64,000 nt of DNA. It comes from Fulvivirga imtechensis AK7 (lineage in GTDB: Bacteria > Bacteroidota > Bacteroidia > Cytophagales > Cyclobacteriaceae). The notes beneath the pieces were generated by a model. That model saw nothing but the letters and a program-made list of their open reading frames with translations. It was not told the DNA's origin and made no database searches. Location: positions 1 through 64,000 of the forward strand of contig NZ_AMZN01000072.1 of the NCBI RefSeq assembly GCF_000331535.1, read 5' to 3'. The position numbers and the translations under genes were made by a program. How positions within the stretch are numbered: the stretch's first letter is position 1; every line of letters starts with the position of its first letter. Positions 35,929 to 44,507 of this stretch are shown piece by piece.

Positions 35929-38900
35929 ATTTTTTAATTTGGCCTTACGAATTGTTTTATTAGCCCTTTTGCACGTCATTTCCGTTGGACCAACCGGTGC
36001 ACAATACAATAATGATGTATTTTTCGACTACATCAAAGCCCCTGGAACACTCCTTAACAATTCTGTGAATGATATCGTACAGGACCAAACCGGACTGATA
36101 TGGTTCTGTAGCAATGACGGACTACACAGGTATGATGGATATGAAATAATCACCTATCACTATAAGAGAAAAGAAAAAGACTACGCCCTTAATAATCAGA
36201 TCAATGGCCTTTATATCACCAATGACAGCACTATATTTCTTGCTACTGAGCATTCAGGGCTACTCAAATTCAACCCGCTAACGCAGGAGTTTGTAAGTAT
36301 ACCGTTTGAAGGTGAGCCCATATCCAGGATCAGGGAAGTAATATCTGATGGCAAAGATGTGTTATGGTTGAATTGCGGCTTTAAAGGGTTATATTTTTTA
36401 GACAAGAAGCAAAACAAGGTCGTAAAAAAAACAGACTTACCAGTCAACAAACTTACCCTTGACGATGCCAAAAAGCTCTATATAAGTACCAACTACCTCA
36501 TCGGACAAGTGACCGGCAACACCTTTCTTCCTCATACGGAGCTGCCACGAACAGCCGGCAACATCATCACGGCTTTGGAATATATTGATGGTGAGGTTTG
36601 GATCGGCACTAGCAATAACGGGGTGTATGTACGAAAGAACCAGCAGCTTGTAAATTTGGACTTCGATCGCCCCAACACAGCAGCCATAACAGGATTTCTG
36701 AAAGATAAGTCCGGAAATATCTGGATAACAACACGTGGGGGACTATACCTCAAATCAGGCAACCAGATCAGGGGCTTCTATAAAGAATATTATGTAGAGA
36801 AAACATTGTCCAATGATCATTGTCTCACCTCAATGATGGATAAGTCGGGCATGATTTGGATAGGCACAGCAACCGGGATCAGCACCTATGATAAATATAA
36901 AAGTCAGTTTAAGCATTTTATACACAAACCCTACGATGGAAATTCCCTCTCCGATAATATGATCAGGGGGTTGTATGAAGATTCTGATCAAAATATCTGG
37001 ATATGCACTAATGACGAATATCTTAATCTGCTTGACAGCTCCAGAACTAAGATCAAACACATCAAGGTGAAAATAGATCAACAGCAACCGGTAATACCTT
37101 ATAGTGTTTACCAGATCAACAAGCACCGCTTCCTCATTGGTACAAGCGCTGGCCTTTTAAACTATAATGCTGCAACGAATGAATTTTCAATGAACAGACA
37201 CCTGACCCCGGAGATATTGGAAGGTGGGGCGGTAAGGCAGATAGTTCCTTTAAACAAGGAGAATCAGGTGCTGTGTATGGCGGGAGATAAGGTATTTGTA
37301 CTTGACTTTAGAAGCGGGTATGTCGCCAGTATCACCAATTTAATTTTGGATAAGCGAACACCTATTGAAGGGTATATGCATAATAAGTTTAAGTCCATAT
37401 ATGTTTCAGAAGATGGAGAGGCATGGTTAGGGACCTATGGTGTTGTAGCGAGGTTATCCGACAATTTTGAAAAGATAGAATACTTTCCTTTTGAGAAATG
37501 GCAGGGCCACATGATCCTTTCTATGATCAAGCACAACGAATACCTATGGATCGGCACATACGATGGAGGACTGGTAAGGCTGGATCCGAAGACCGGTAAT
37601 GTTAAGAAGTATATGACTGACGATGGGCTTGAAAATAATGTTGTCTATGCCACGATACCTGATGAACTGGGCAATTTATGGATCAGCTCCAACAATGGTG
37701 TATCGCAGTTTAACATTGCCAATGAGACCTTTATCAATTTCACCAAAGAAGATGGTTTACAAAACCAGGAGTTTAACAGATTGGCATTTTTAAAAACCGC
37801 CCGGGGAGAAATTGTATTCGGAGGGATCAATGGAGTTAATATCATTGATCCTGAAAGGATCAGTCAACATCCGTCAGTCGCAGATGCTAACCTCCTGGAG
37901 CTTGCGATCCTTAATGAACTGAATGCCGAAACAAAGATGCACCCAACGGTCAGCTTATTGGGTAAGGAAGAAATTACCCTGCCGTATGACCATAATTTCC
38001 TGCAGTTCAGGTATTTTGCTACTCACTTTGCCACTCCATCGAAAAACCAGTTTTATTATCAACTGGAAAACTATGACAAGAACTGGATCAATTCCGGCTA
38101 CCAAAATACCGCAACGTATACCGGTTTAAAACCTGGCCGGTACGTATTTAAAGTAAAGGGGATAAATCCTGACGGCCTTGAAAGCCCAGAACATGCGTCT
38201 ATCATTGTAAATATACGGGCTCCGTTTTGGATGACCTGGTGGTTTTATGTTACCATCATTCTCTTAGGCCTGGGGACTACGTTTGCGTTGATAAAGCGCA
38301 AAATGGAAAAAGATGCTAAACTCCAAAAGCACCTTGAAGGAGAAATCGCCAGACGAACGGACGAGCTGAAGAAATCAAAAGAAGAACTCAGCCAGCTCAA
38401 CTCCAAAAAGGATTTTATTTTTAGTATTCTTTCGCACGACCTGCGCTCCCCGTTAACAACACTGGAAGGTTTTCTCGGGGTATTGATCAACAACTATGAT
38501 TTTATGAATAGCGAGGAGATCAAGAAGCATGCTATCACTATCAAGAGTTCAGTGGCCAACTCCCTCGATCTCATTGATAACACGCTCTATTGGTCGCTGT
38601 CTCAGATGGGCAATATCACGCATGATCCTGTCAGTCTCAATCTCTCGGGCCTTTCCAAAACGGTTTTCAATCTGTACCAACTCACTGCCGAACGCAAAGG
38701 GATCTGTTTTCAACTAGAGGTGGAAAATGATATTTATATCGAAGCTGACGAAAACATGATCTACATAGTCATCAGGAACCTTGTTTCGAATGCCATCAAA
38801 TTTACCGCCCCTTCAAAAAAGGTAGTGCTAAAGGTTTGGAAAAATACAGAACATGCCTTGGTATCAGTAATTGATGAAGGGGAAGGCATCCGTTCGGAAG

Positions 38901-39091
38901 ATATGGAAAAGCTATTTGATCAAAGCCATACCCATCGGTCGAAGGGGACCTCGAACGAAAAGGGTACGGGATTGGGGTTAGTCCTATGTAAGAGATTTAC
39001 AGAAATTAACGGAGGAAAACTCACTTTGAAAAGTAAGCACCGCAAAGGATCTACATTTACAGTGCAATTCCCACTTCAAGCCTCACTTTAG
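35882..39091 (+). CDS. Sensor histidine kinase with two-component-type beta-propeller (Reg_prop) sensor
   Basis: The 1069-residue protein has a signal/anchor region (to about residue 41, GPTGAQ), a periplasmic sensor of Reg_prop repeats at about 50-660 (DQTGLIWFCSNDGLHRYDG; DKSGNIWITTRGGLYL; DELGNLWISSNNGVS), a Y_Y_Y domain near 690-770, one membrane helix at about 784-805, HisKA with H-box FSILSHDLRSPLTTLEG near 850, and HATPase_c with N-box (VIRNLVSNAIKFT), DEGEGI and GTGLGL. It lacks the receiver and AraC-type output domains of hybrid HTCS regulators, so it needs a separate response regulator, not seen here. A TTG at 35939 gives a cleaner signal peptide and no overlap with the previous gene. 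Confidence 0.92.
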   Translation: MITLPDLFLFLIQKIRFFNLALRIVLLALLHVISVGPTGAQYNNDVFFDYIKAPGTLLNNSVNDIVQDQTGLIWFCSNDGLHRYDGYEIITYHYKRKEKDYALNNQINGLYITNDSTIFLATEHSGLLKFNPLTQEFVSIPFEGEPISRIREVISDGKDVLWLNCGFKGLYFLDKKQNKVVKKTDLPVNKLTLDDAKKLYISTNYLIGQVTGNTFLPHTELPRTAGNIITALEYIDGEVWIGTSNNGVYVRKNQQLVNLDFDRPNTAAITGFLKDKSGNIWITTRGGLYLKSGNQIRGFYKEYYVEKTLSNDHCLTSMMDKSGMIWIGTATGISTYDKYKSQFKHFIHKPYDGNSLSDNMIRGLYEDSDQNIWICTNDEYLNLLDSSRTKIKHIKVKIDQQQPVIPYSVYQINKHRFLIGTSAGLLNYNAATNEFSMNRHLTPEILEGGAVRQIVPLNKENQVLCMAGDKVFVLDFRSGYVASITNLILDKRTPIEGYMHNKFKSIYVSEDGEAWLGTYGVVARLSDNFEKIEYFPFEKWQGHMILSMIKHNEYLWIGTYDGGLVRLDPKTGNVKKYMTDDGLENNVVYATIPDELGNLWISSNNGVSQFNIANETFINFTKEDGLQNQEFNRLAFLKTARGEIVFGGINGVNIIDPERISQHPSVADANLLELAILNELNAETKMHPTVSLLGKEEITLPYDHNFLQFRYFATHFATPSKNQFYYQLENYDKNWINSGYQNTATYTGLKPGRYVFKVKGINPDGLESPEHASIIVNIRAPFWMTWWFYVTIILLGLGTTFALIKRKMEKDAKLQKHLEGEIARRTDELKKSKEELSQLNSKKDFIFSILSHDLRSPLTTLEGFLGVLINNYDFMNSEEIKKHAITIKSSVANSLDLIDNTLYWSLSQMGNITHDPVSLNLSGLSKTVFNLYQLTAERKGICFQLEVENDIYIEADENMIYIVIRNLVSNAIKFTAPSKKVVLKVWKNTEHALVSVIDEGEGIRSEDMEKLFDQSHTHRSKGTSNEKGTGLGLVLCKRFTEINGGKLTLKSKHRKGSTFTVQFPLQASL

Positions 39092-39097
39092 CAGCTA

Positions 39098-40135
39098 CTA
39101 CTTTCGGGCAAAGTGATTCCATCCCTGAGCGGTTATCTGAACTTCATTTTCACCCTTTGTAACCATTATATTTCCCTTTGACAGCTCCTGAACATAGCCG
39201 ATAAAGTGAATATCCGGATGCTTTTTAAGTTTCTCCATATCATCCATTGATACTGTAAAAAGCAACTCATAATCTTCTCCACCATTCAGAGCGGCTGTGG
39301 TAGCATCTATGTGCAGTTCAAATGCTGTATCATACGTCTGCTTATCGATAGGCAGTTTATCTTCATATATCTTCATACCAACCCCTGAGTTGCTGCTTAG
39401 GTGCAACAGCTCAGATGCCAGGCCATCGGAAATATCGATCATTGAGGTAGGTACCACCTTCATTTCCGCCAGTTCATAAACCATTTCGGTCCTGGCCTCC
39501 GGCTTCAACTGTCGCTGAACGATATAGTCATATTTGTCGAGTTGTGGCTGCATATCCGGGTTGGCCAGGTATACCTGCTTCTCCCTCTCTAAAACCTGAA
39601 GGCCGATATAGGCCGCACCTAAGTCACCGGTAACACAAATTACATCCTTTACTTTGGCTCCCGAGCGCTTCACTACACGATCCTCACTGACCACACCTAT
39701 GGCCGTTACTGAAATAACAAAGCCGCTGGCAGAGGACGTAGTATCTCCACCGATCAGGTCTATTTTATAATTATCACATGCAGCTTTCACTCCTTTATAA
39801 AACTCATCTATTGCCTCCACAGAAAATCTATTGCTCAGCCCAATGTTGACAGTGATTTGTTTGGGAATGGCATTCATGGCCGCCAGGTCAGAGATATTTA
39901 CTGCTACAGCCTTATAGCCAAGGTGCTGTAGAGGCATGAAAGCCAGGTCAAAATGGATGCCTTCAAGAAGCATATCGGAGGTAATTACTGTTTGAAGGCC
40001 TCCATTGTCAATCACAGCAGCATCATCACCAATCCCCAGTTTTGTTTCTGTATTGAGAGGCACAAAATCCTTAGCAATCCTGTTTATCAGTCCAAACTCT
40101 CCAAGGGTACTGATCTCTGTTCTTTTCTTTTCCAT
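39098..40135 (-). CDS. thiL: Thiamine-monophosphate kinase ThiL
   Basis: ThiL phosphorylates thiamine monophosphate to thiamine pyrophosphate in the cytoplasm. The 345-residue product has GEFGLINRIA, KLGIGDDAAVID, the metal- and ATP-binding TSDMLLEGIHFDL, LIGGDTTSS and GVVSEDRVVKRSGAK. The ATG at 40135 (MEKKRTEISTLGEFG) matches the usual start of the family; an ATG 21 bases upstream is possible. It stands opposite to, and 6 bases from, the end of the histidine-kinase gene. No other thiamine genes are in the window. Confidence 0.93.
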   Translation of the reverse strand: MEKKRTEISTLGEFGLINRIAKDFVPLNTETKLGIGDDAAVIDNGGLQTVITSDMLLEGIHFDLAFMPLQHLGYKAVAVNISDLAAMNAIPKQITVNIGLSNRFSVEAIDEFYKGVKAACDNYKIDLIGGDTTSSASGFVISVTAIGVVSEDRVVKRSGAKVKDVICVTGDLGAAYIGLQVLEREKQVYLANPDMQPQLDKYDYIVQRQLKPEARTEMVYELAEMKVVPTSMIDISDGLASELLHLSSNSGVGMKIYEDKLPIDKQTYDTAFELHIDATTAALNGGEDYELLFTVSMDDMEKLKKHPDIHFIGYVQELSKGNIMVTKGENEVQITAQGWNHFARK

Positions 40136-40274
40136 AGTTAATTTTATGCAATTCATCGGTCATAAATGCAACTCACCTTACAAAGATGCACCTAAACCTA
40201 TTGTTAGTGATACAGCAGGTTACAAAGATAGGTAAACCATGTATGAATATATGTATACAACATAACCAAGAGGC

Positions 40275-40454
40275 ATGAAGGTAATTTTGAAATTTGTGAG
40301 TTTGTTGATTGTTGGCGTTTTACTTTTAACGGCATGTGGCCCAAGACCACAATATAAAACCAGGGTAGGCAAAAAGAAACTTAAGCACTATAACTCGATC
40401 CAGTACGGACAAACAGAGCCTAAAACATTTAAAAGTTTCAAGCGCCAGAAGTAA
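40275..40454 (+). CDS. Small lipoprotein (59 residues)
   Basis: The reading frame runs MKVILKFVSLLIVGVLLLTAC-GPRPQYK...QK with a canonical lipobox (LLTAC) at residues 17-21, so a mature lipopeptide of 39 residues, rich in lysine, is predicted (KTRVGKKKLKHYNSIQYGQ). AAGAGG lies 4 bases before the ATG. It is short and so easily missed. The basic mature part and YNSIQYG motif suggest a periplasm-facing or surface lipoprotein. The function is unknown. Confidence 0.75.
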   Translation: MKVILKFVSLLIVGVLLLTACGPRPQYKTRVGKKKLKHYNSIQYGQTEPKTFKSFKRQK

Positions 40455-40494
40455 TACCATCAAGGCTTAAATAGTGCATAGCGAATTGAAGTTC

Positions 40495-40896
40495 CTACCG
40501 TATCTCCTGGCACAATTCGATCAACACTCCGTTGGTTGTTTTAGGATGCAGAAAACAAATCAGTTTGTTATCAGCGCCTTTTTTAGGCTCTTTGTTTAAC
40601 AAGGTAAAGCCCTCTTCCTCCAAGCGTCTCATTTCTGCATGAATATCCGCCACTTCATAGGCTATGTGATGTAGGCCCTCACCTTTCTTCTCAATAAATT
40701 TAGCAATAGGCGAATCAGGATGGGTGGCCTGTAGCAGTTCTATTTTAGTTTCCCCGATAGAGAAAAAAGAGGTATTGACATGCTCAGATGCCACTTCTTC
40801 TATTTTATAATGAACTCGTCCAAACAACTTTTCAAAAAGACCGTTAGACTGTTCTAAGTCCTTTACGGCAATACCAATATGTTCAACTTTAAGCAT
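40495..40896 (-). CDS. mce: Methylmalonyl-CoA epimerase
   Basis: The enzyme interconverts (R)- and (S)-methylmalonyl-CoA in propionate/succinate metabolism. The 133-residue glyoxalase-fold protein has VEHIGIAVKDL (metal His), TKIELLQ (metal Glu), GLHHIAYEV (metal His) and GVLIELCQ (metal Glu). It is typical in length. Mutase genes are not adjacent. Confidence 0.93.
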   Translation of the reverse strand: MLKVEHIGIAVKDLEQSNGLFEKLFGRVHYKIEEVASEHVNTSFFSIGETKIELLQATHPDSPIAKFIEKKGEGLHHIAYEVADIHAEMRRLEEEGFTLLNKEPKKGADNKLICFLHPKTTNGVLIELCQEIR

Positions 40897-40930
40897 GGGT
40901 TCATATTTTAGTTATTGTCGGTCAATTGAC

Positions 40931-40938
40931 TAACTTTG
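40931..40938 (+). promoter_or_regulatory. -7 promoter element TAACTTTG
   Basis: A perfect TAnnTTTG match, 73 bases before the ATG at 41012. No clear TTTG is visible at -33. Confidence 0.45.
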
Positions 40939-41011
40939 CTCCAAAAATTGAAACTTTTTAATTTTGGAGAAAGTTTTAAGTTAAATTTATTCTCAGACTG
41001 AATTGTTTTTA

Positions 41012-41422
41012 ATGGATACTTCGAGCGACATTCATGTGACTGCAGCACGGGTTCAGGAAGAAATCAAAGATCATCTAGGCTTAAGGAGTAATGATCTCGT
41101 GTTTGAATATAGAAATATAGAAGGAAAAATAAAGTTGGACCTGATCACCATTAATCCAAGGCACAACCAATCTTTTCTTTTTCACTCTGTAATTGGCTCC
41201 GATAAGGTGGATGCGCTCAATAAAATGCTGGATTATGTTGAGCATTATAAAGAAAAAGAAAGCTCATATACCATCCAATGGATAGCTAAGGGCAATAATA
41301 AGGAGCTGCACACTTCTTATTTTCGGGCCAGCAGCATATATGATGCTTTAGATAAATTATATTATGGTCGTGATTCGAACACGATCACCGTATTTAGTGT
41401 AGTATTAAATCCGGTAGCTTAA
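41012..41422 (+). CDS. Conserved hypothetical protein (136 residues)
   Basis: A soluble protein with no signal peptide; its sequence includes DTSSDIHVTAARVQEEI and SSYTIQWIAKGNNKELHTSYF. I do not recognise a family. It begins at the ATG (41012), since an upstream TTG only adds three residues. It lies 10 bases before the iron-sulfur assembly gene, which suggests an operon and a possible link to Fe-S handling, by inference only. Confidence 0.75.
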   Translation: MDTSSDIHVTAARVQEEIKDHLGLRSNDLVFEYRNIEGKIKLDLITINPRHNQSFLFHSVIGSDKVDALNKMLDYVEHYKEKESSYTIQWIAKGNNKELHTSYFRASSIYDALDKLYYGRDSNTITVFSVVLNPVA

Positions 41423-41432
41423 ATTTGCAACT

Positions 41433-41759
41433 ATGATCAGTGTAACAGAAAAAGCAAAAAACAGAATAGTAGAGTTACGTTCGAAAGAAGGTAAAGCAGA
41501 CGATCACAATATCAGAGTACTTGTTCAGGGCGGAGGTTGCTCAGGATTGATGTATGATCTTAAGTTTGATTCTACAATTGAAGATTCTGATGAGATCTTT
41601 GAAGATAAAGGCATAAAAATATTAGTTGATAAAAAGAGCCTCCTTTATTTATTAGGCACTACGCTTGATTTTTCAGACGGGCTCAACGGAAAAGGCTTTC
41701 AATTTATCAACCCTAATGCCACAAGAACATGTGGATGTGGGGAGAGCTTTGCTGTTTAA
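41433..41759 (+). CDS. HesB/IscA-type iron-sulfur assembly protein
   Basis: The 108-residue A-type carrier contains the three conserved cysteines in QGGGCSGLMYDLKF and TRTCGCGESF, which bind Fe or Fe-S clusters for delivery to apoproteins. It has the usual length. SufA, IscA and ErpA cannot be told apart here without other suf or isc genes nearby. Confidence 0.93.
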   Translation: MISVTEKAKNRIVELRSKEGKADDHNIRVLVQGGGCSGLMYDLKFDSTIEDSDEIFEDKGIKILVDKKSLLYLLGTTLDFSDGLNGKGFQFINPNATRTCGCGESFAV

Positions 41760-41848
41760 AAAAGACTGGATCAATTCAAGAAACAGAGACCACAGGGAGA
41801 TAATCTCTGTGGTCTTTGTATTAACTAAGAAGGGAGAATGGAAAACAG

Positions 41849-42277
41849 CTAACCATCTACCACTGCTATACATTTCAACTCAATGGCGATAGGGGTGGGC
41901 AGGGCATTTACTTCCACTGTTGTTCTACATGGCTGGTTATCTTTAAAATACCGGGCATATACCTCATTATAAGTCTTGAAATCGTCCTGCATATTCGTCA
42001 GGAATACGGTAACGTCCACCAACTTATCCCAGCTTGACCCCGAAGCCTCCAGCACATGTCTTACATTTTCGAATACCGAATGGCACTGAGCTTCAATATC
42101 ATAGGCGGCAATATTACCCAGATGGTCCAGCGTGACACCCGGTATTTCCTTGCTTCCCCGCTTCCTGGGACCTACACCGGATAAAAACAAAAGGTTGCCA
42201 ACCCTGCGGGCATGTGGATATAAGCCTACCGGTTCAGGCGCTTTATCAGAATTAAGTATCTCTTTTTTATCACTCAT
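41849..42277 (-). CDS. RidA-family protein, 2-aminomuconate deaminase-like
   Basis: The 142-residue product begins SDKKEILNSDKAPEPVGLYPHARRVGN and contains GVGPRKRGSKEIPGVTLD, VTVFLTNM, QPCRTTVEVNALPTPIAIE, the YjgF/RidA fold with its catalytic arginine. The KAPEPVGxYPHARRVG and GPRKRG motifs are those of 2-aminomuconate deaminases of the kynurenine branch. No other kynurenine genes are near. The ATG at 42277 is used; upstream ones overlap the divergent gene and add no family sequence. Confidence 0.88.
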   Translation of the reverse strand: MSDKKEILNSDKAPEPVGLYPHARRVGNLLFLSGVGPRKRGSKEIPGVTLDHLGNIAAYDIEAQCHSVFENVRHVLEASGSSWDKLVDVTVFLTNMQDDFKTYNEVYARYFKDNQPCRTTVEVNALPTPIAIELKCIAVVDG

Positions 42278-42332
42278 TTTCACTTGGTACTTTGTTTGAA
42301 TATTTGATAATACGACTAAATTAAGAAAAACA

Positions 42333-42545
42333 ATGTTTGTAACTATTTTAACTATTATATATTCAGCAATAGCCTTATTTATCATGGTAAGGTTCGCCAG
42401 AGAAAAGGCCCCAAAACTGGCAAAATGGATAAATACAAAAATATTCAGACCCTGTCAGAGCGTATATTTATCGAGCCGCAACTGGAAAAAAGATGATACG
42501 GAAGAAGAGCAGATAGCTGAGCTCCGAACAGAGATCAAAGCGTAA
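42333..42545 (+). CDS. Small membrane protein (70 residues)
   Basis: One predicted transmembrane segment (residues about 3-20, VTILTIIYSAIALFIMV) precedes a basic stretch (REKAPKLAKWINTK) and a charged, acidic tail. There is no recognised domain. It lies divergently from the RidA gene. It may be a genuine small inner-membrane protein, but support is only the composition and placement. Confidence 0.5.
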   Translation: MFVTILTIIYSAIALFIMVRFAREKAPKLAKWINTKIFRPCQSVYLSSRNWKKDDTEEEQIAELRTEIKA

Positions 42546-42893
42546 AACTTCTCCGTGACCGGGGAAAATTATCCTCAAATTTCTGGTTGCTGGTTGTGGG
42601 CTTCGGTCAGCTTGAAGCTTGCTGCTCAAAGCTTGATGTTTGATGTTTGATGTTTTTCTAGTTTCTCAGTTCACAGTTTCTGGTTCCTTGTTTCTTGAGG
42701 CTGGAGGCTTGTTGCTGCTTTGACTTGATGATTGATATTTTGCTTGAAGCTCAAAGCTTGCGGCTATCCGTGCTTCTTACTTCCGGCTTCTTTTTGCCTA
42801 CTAATATGTGTTTGACGTTTAGAGTTTCAGCTTTGACTTAAGGTTCCACTTGTCTACTGCCGACTTCGATATTTTTCCACCGTCCCAACGGGT
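42546..42893. other. Repeat-rich intergenic region
   Basis: No gene. It is dominated by AGCTTGAAGCTTG/TTTGATGTTTGATG and TTTCTCAGTTCAC-type low-complexity sequence, and includes the second copy of the dispersed module at 42727-42858. It fills the space between a plus-strand gene and the minus-strand aminopeptidase gene. Confidence 0.6.
42727..42858 (+). repeat. Dispersed intergenic module, copy 2
   Basis: Contains GATGATTGATATTTTGCTT, GAAGCTCAAAGCTTGCGGCTAT (core at 42752-42767) and CTACTGCCGACTTC, matching 32448-32530 in order but spread further apart. Confidence 0.55.
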
Positions 42894-44186
42894 TTAACCC
42901 CGGGCCATCAGGTCCTCTATCTCATCAGCCTCAATAGGGATGTTTTGCATCAGGTCAAATAAGCCATCATCAGTGATCACAACATTATTTTCAAGTCGAA
43001 TACCCAGGTTTTCTTCCCGAATATAAATACCGGGCTCAACAGTAAACACCATACCCGGCTGCATTTTTTCGTAAATATTTCCCACATCATGCACATCCAA
43101 CCCCAGATGGTGGGAAGTGCCATGCATAAAATACTTACGATAGGCCGGATTATCGGAATTTTGATTCTTGATGTCTGTTTTATCAAGTAACTTGAGTCCC
43201 AGCAGTTCACTCTCCATCACCTTGCCTACTTCTTTATGATATTCGGGAATGGTGTTTCCCGGGGTCAGCATCTTCATAGCCTCACGCTGCACGCGTAAGA
43301 CTGCGTTATACACATCTTTCTGCCTTTTGGCAAACTTACCACCGACAGGGATGGAGCGGGTCATGTCTGCATTGTAGTTGGCGTATTCGGCTCCTACGTC
43401 CATCAATAATATTTCTCCGTCTTTGCATGCACGGCTATTTTCTATATAGTGAAGCACACAAGCGTTAAACCCTGAAGCTACAATTGGGGTATAGGCAAAG
43501 CCCCTGGATCGGTTTCTGATAAACTCATGGATGTACTCGGCTTCAACTTCATATTCCATTACGCCCGGTTTCACAAACTCGAGCACCCTTCGAAAGCCCT
43601 TTTCAGTAATATCACAAGCTATTTGCAATGCCTCCACTTCCTGAGCCGACTTTATAGCCCGTAAACCATGCATCACGGGAGCAATACGTTCATATTTATG
43701 TAACGGATACTTCTCCCTGCACCATTTAATGAATCGCATATCTCTTGTCTCTACCTCTGCGTCCGCCCTGATATGTTCATTTGTATTCAGGTAAACATGC
43801 TCGGCCTCGGCCATCAGTATATTAAAAGTGCTGTTAAACTGAGACAACCAGTAAATACTACCGATCCCTGAGATTTGGAAAGCTTCCTCTTTAGTATACT
43901 TATGCCCCTCCCAAATGGCTATATTTTCATTGGTTCCTTTGAGAAAGAGTACTTCACGGAGCTTTTTATCATGAAAATCAGGATAGACCACCAATATGCT
44001 CTCCTCCTGATCAATACCGGAAAGATAATACAAGTCGTTGTTCTGCCTGAAAGGCATGGTACCATCAGCATTTGTAGGAAGTATATCATTGGAATTAAAT
44101 AATACCAACGAATTAGGTTTCAACTCCTTGACTAATCGCCTTCTGTTTTCAATATAGAGTTCCTTTCCTAATGGACTGTATTTCAT
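42894..44186 (-). CDS. pepP: Xaa-Pro aminopeptidase (M24B family)
   Basis: The 430-residue cytoplasmic enzyme removes N-terminal residues before proline. It has an AMP_N creatinase-like N-domain at about 5-130 (GKELYIENRRRLVKEL; FRQNNDLYYLSGIDQ) and the pita-bread catalytic domain with the metal ligands in LLMDVGAEYA, ADMTRSIP, FMHGTSHHLGLDVHD, VEPGIYI and LENNVVI. The chosen ATG at 44186 (MKYSPLGKEL) fits the family; in-frame starts upstream add few residues. Confidence 0.9.
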   Translation of the reverse strand: MKYSPLGKELYIENRRRLVKELKPNSLVLFNSNDILPTNADGTMPFRQNNDLYYLSGIDQEESILVVYPDFHDKKLREVLFLKGTNENIAIWEGHKYTKEEAFQISGIGSIYWLSQFNSTFNILMAEAEHVYLNTNEHIRADAEVETRDMRFIKWCREKYPLHKYERIAPVMHGLRAIKSAQEVEALQIACDITEKGFRRVLEFVKPGVMEYEVEAEYIHEFIRNRSRGFAYTPIVASGFNACVLHYIENSRACKDGEILLMDVGAEYANYNADMTRSIPVGGKFAKRQKDVYNAVLRVQREAMKMLTPGNTIPEYHKEVGKVMESELLGLKLLDKTDIKNQNSDNPAYRKYFMHGTSHHLGLDVHDVGNIYEKMQPGMVFTVEPGIYIREENLGIRLENNVVITDDGLFDLMQNIPIEADEIEDLMARG

Positions 44187-44207
44187 GTGCATGCAATTTA
44201 ATTTCAA

Positions 44208-44507
44208 CGATCACATGGAATAGTCAAAGTTCAGGCGTTTGGTCCTGTTCAACCGTACTTTCTTTGTTTATTCATTTATGTCGGTTGGTTCCTCATGACT
44301 ATTTCATCTGTATATATTTAGTATTGAGATATTAGTATTGAGTATTGAGATAATCTGAAGACCAAAGTACATCACTGAAGACTCTCGACTATTACTCACC
44401 CCGTTTTTGCTACTTCTTATCATTCATCCCGACCTGCTATGACTTTGCTTTATGGTCATTTCATAGCAGGTAAAACTTTTGACGTTTAAAATGTGTAGTT
44501 TTAATAG
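44208..44507. other. Intergenic region before the subtilase gene
   Basis: No gene. TTAGTATTGAGATATTAGTATTGAG-type repeats lie at about 44318-44352, and a related sequence, in the opposite sense, is found at about 27915-27950. Near its end is a strong hairpin at 44433-44470. Confidence 0.5.
44433..44470. promoter_or_regulatory. Hairpin upstream of the subtilase gene
   Basis: CCTGCTATG (44433-44441) pairs perfectly with CATAGCAGG (44462-44470), and the inner ATGAC/GGTCAT extends the stem. It ends 37 bases before the subtilase start, so it is either an operator or a 5' UTR structure. Confidence 0.5.

Noticed and set aside
41003-41422. TTG start for the 136-residue protein
   Set aside because: An ATG three codons later is better placed and no homologous sequence is lost.
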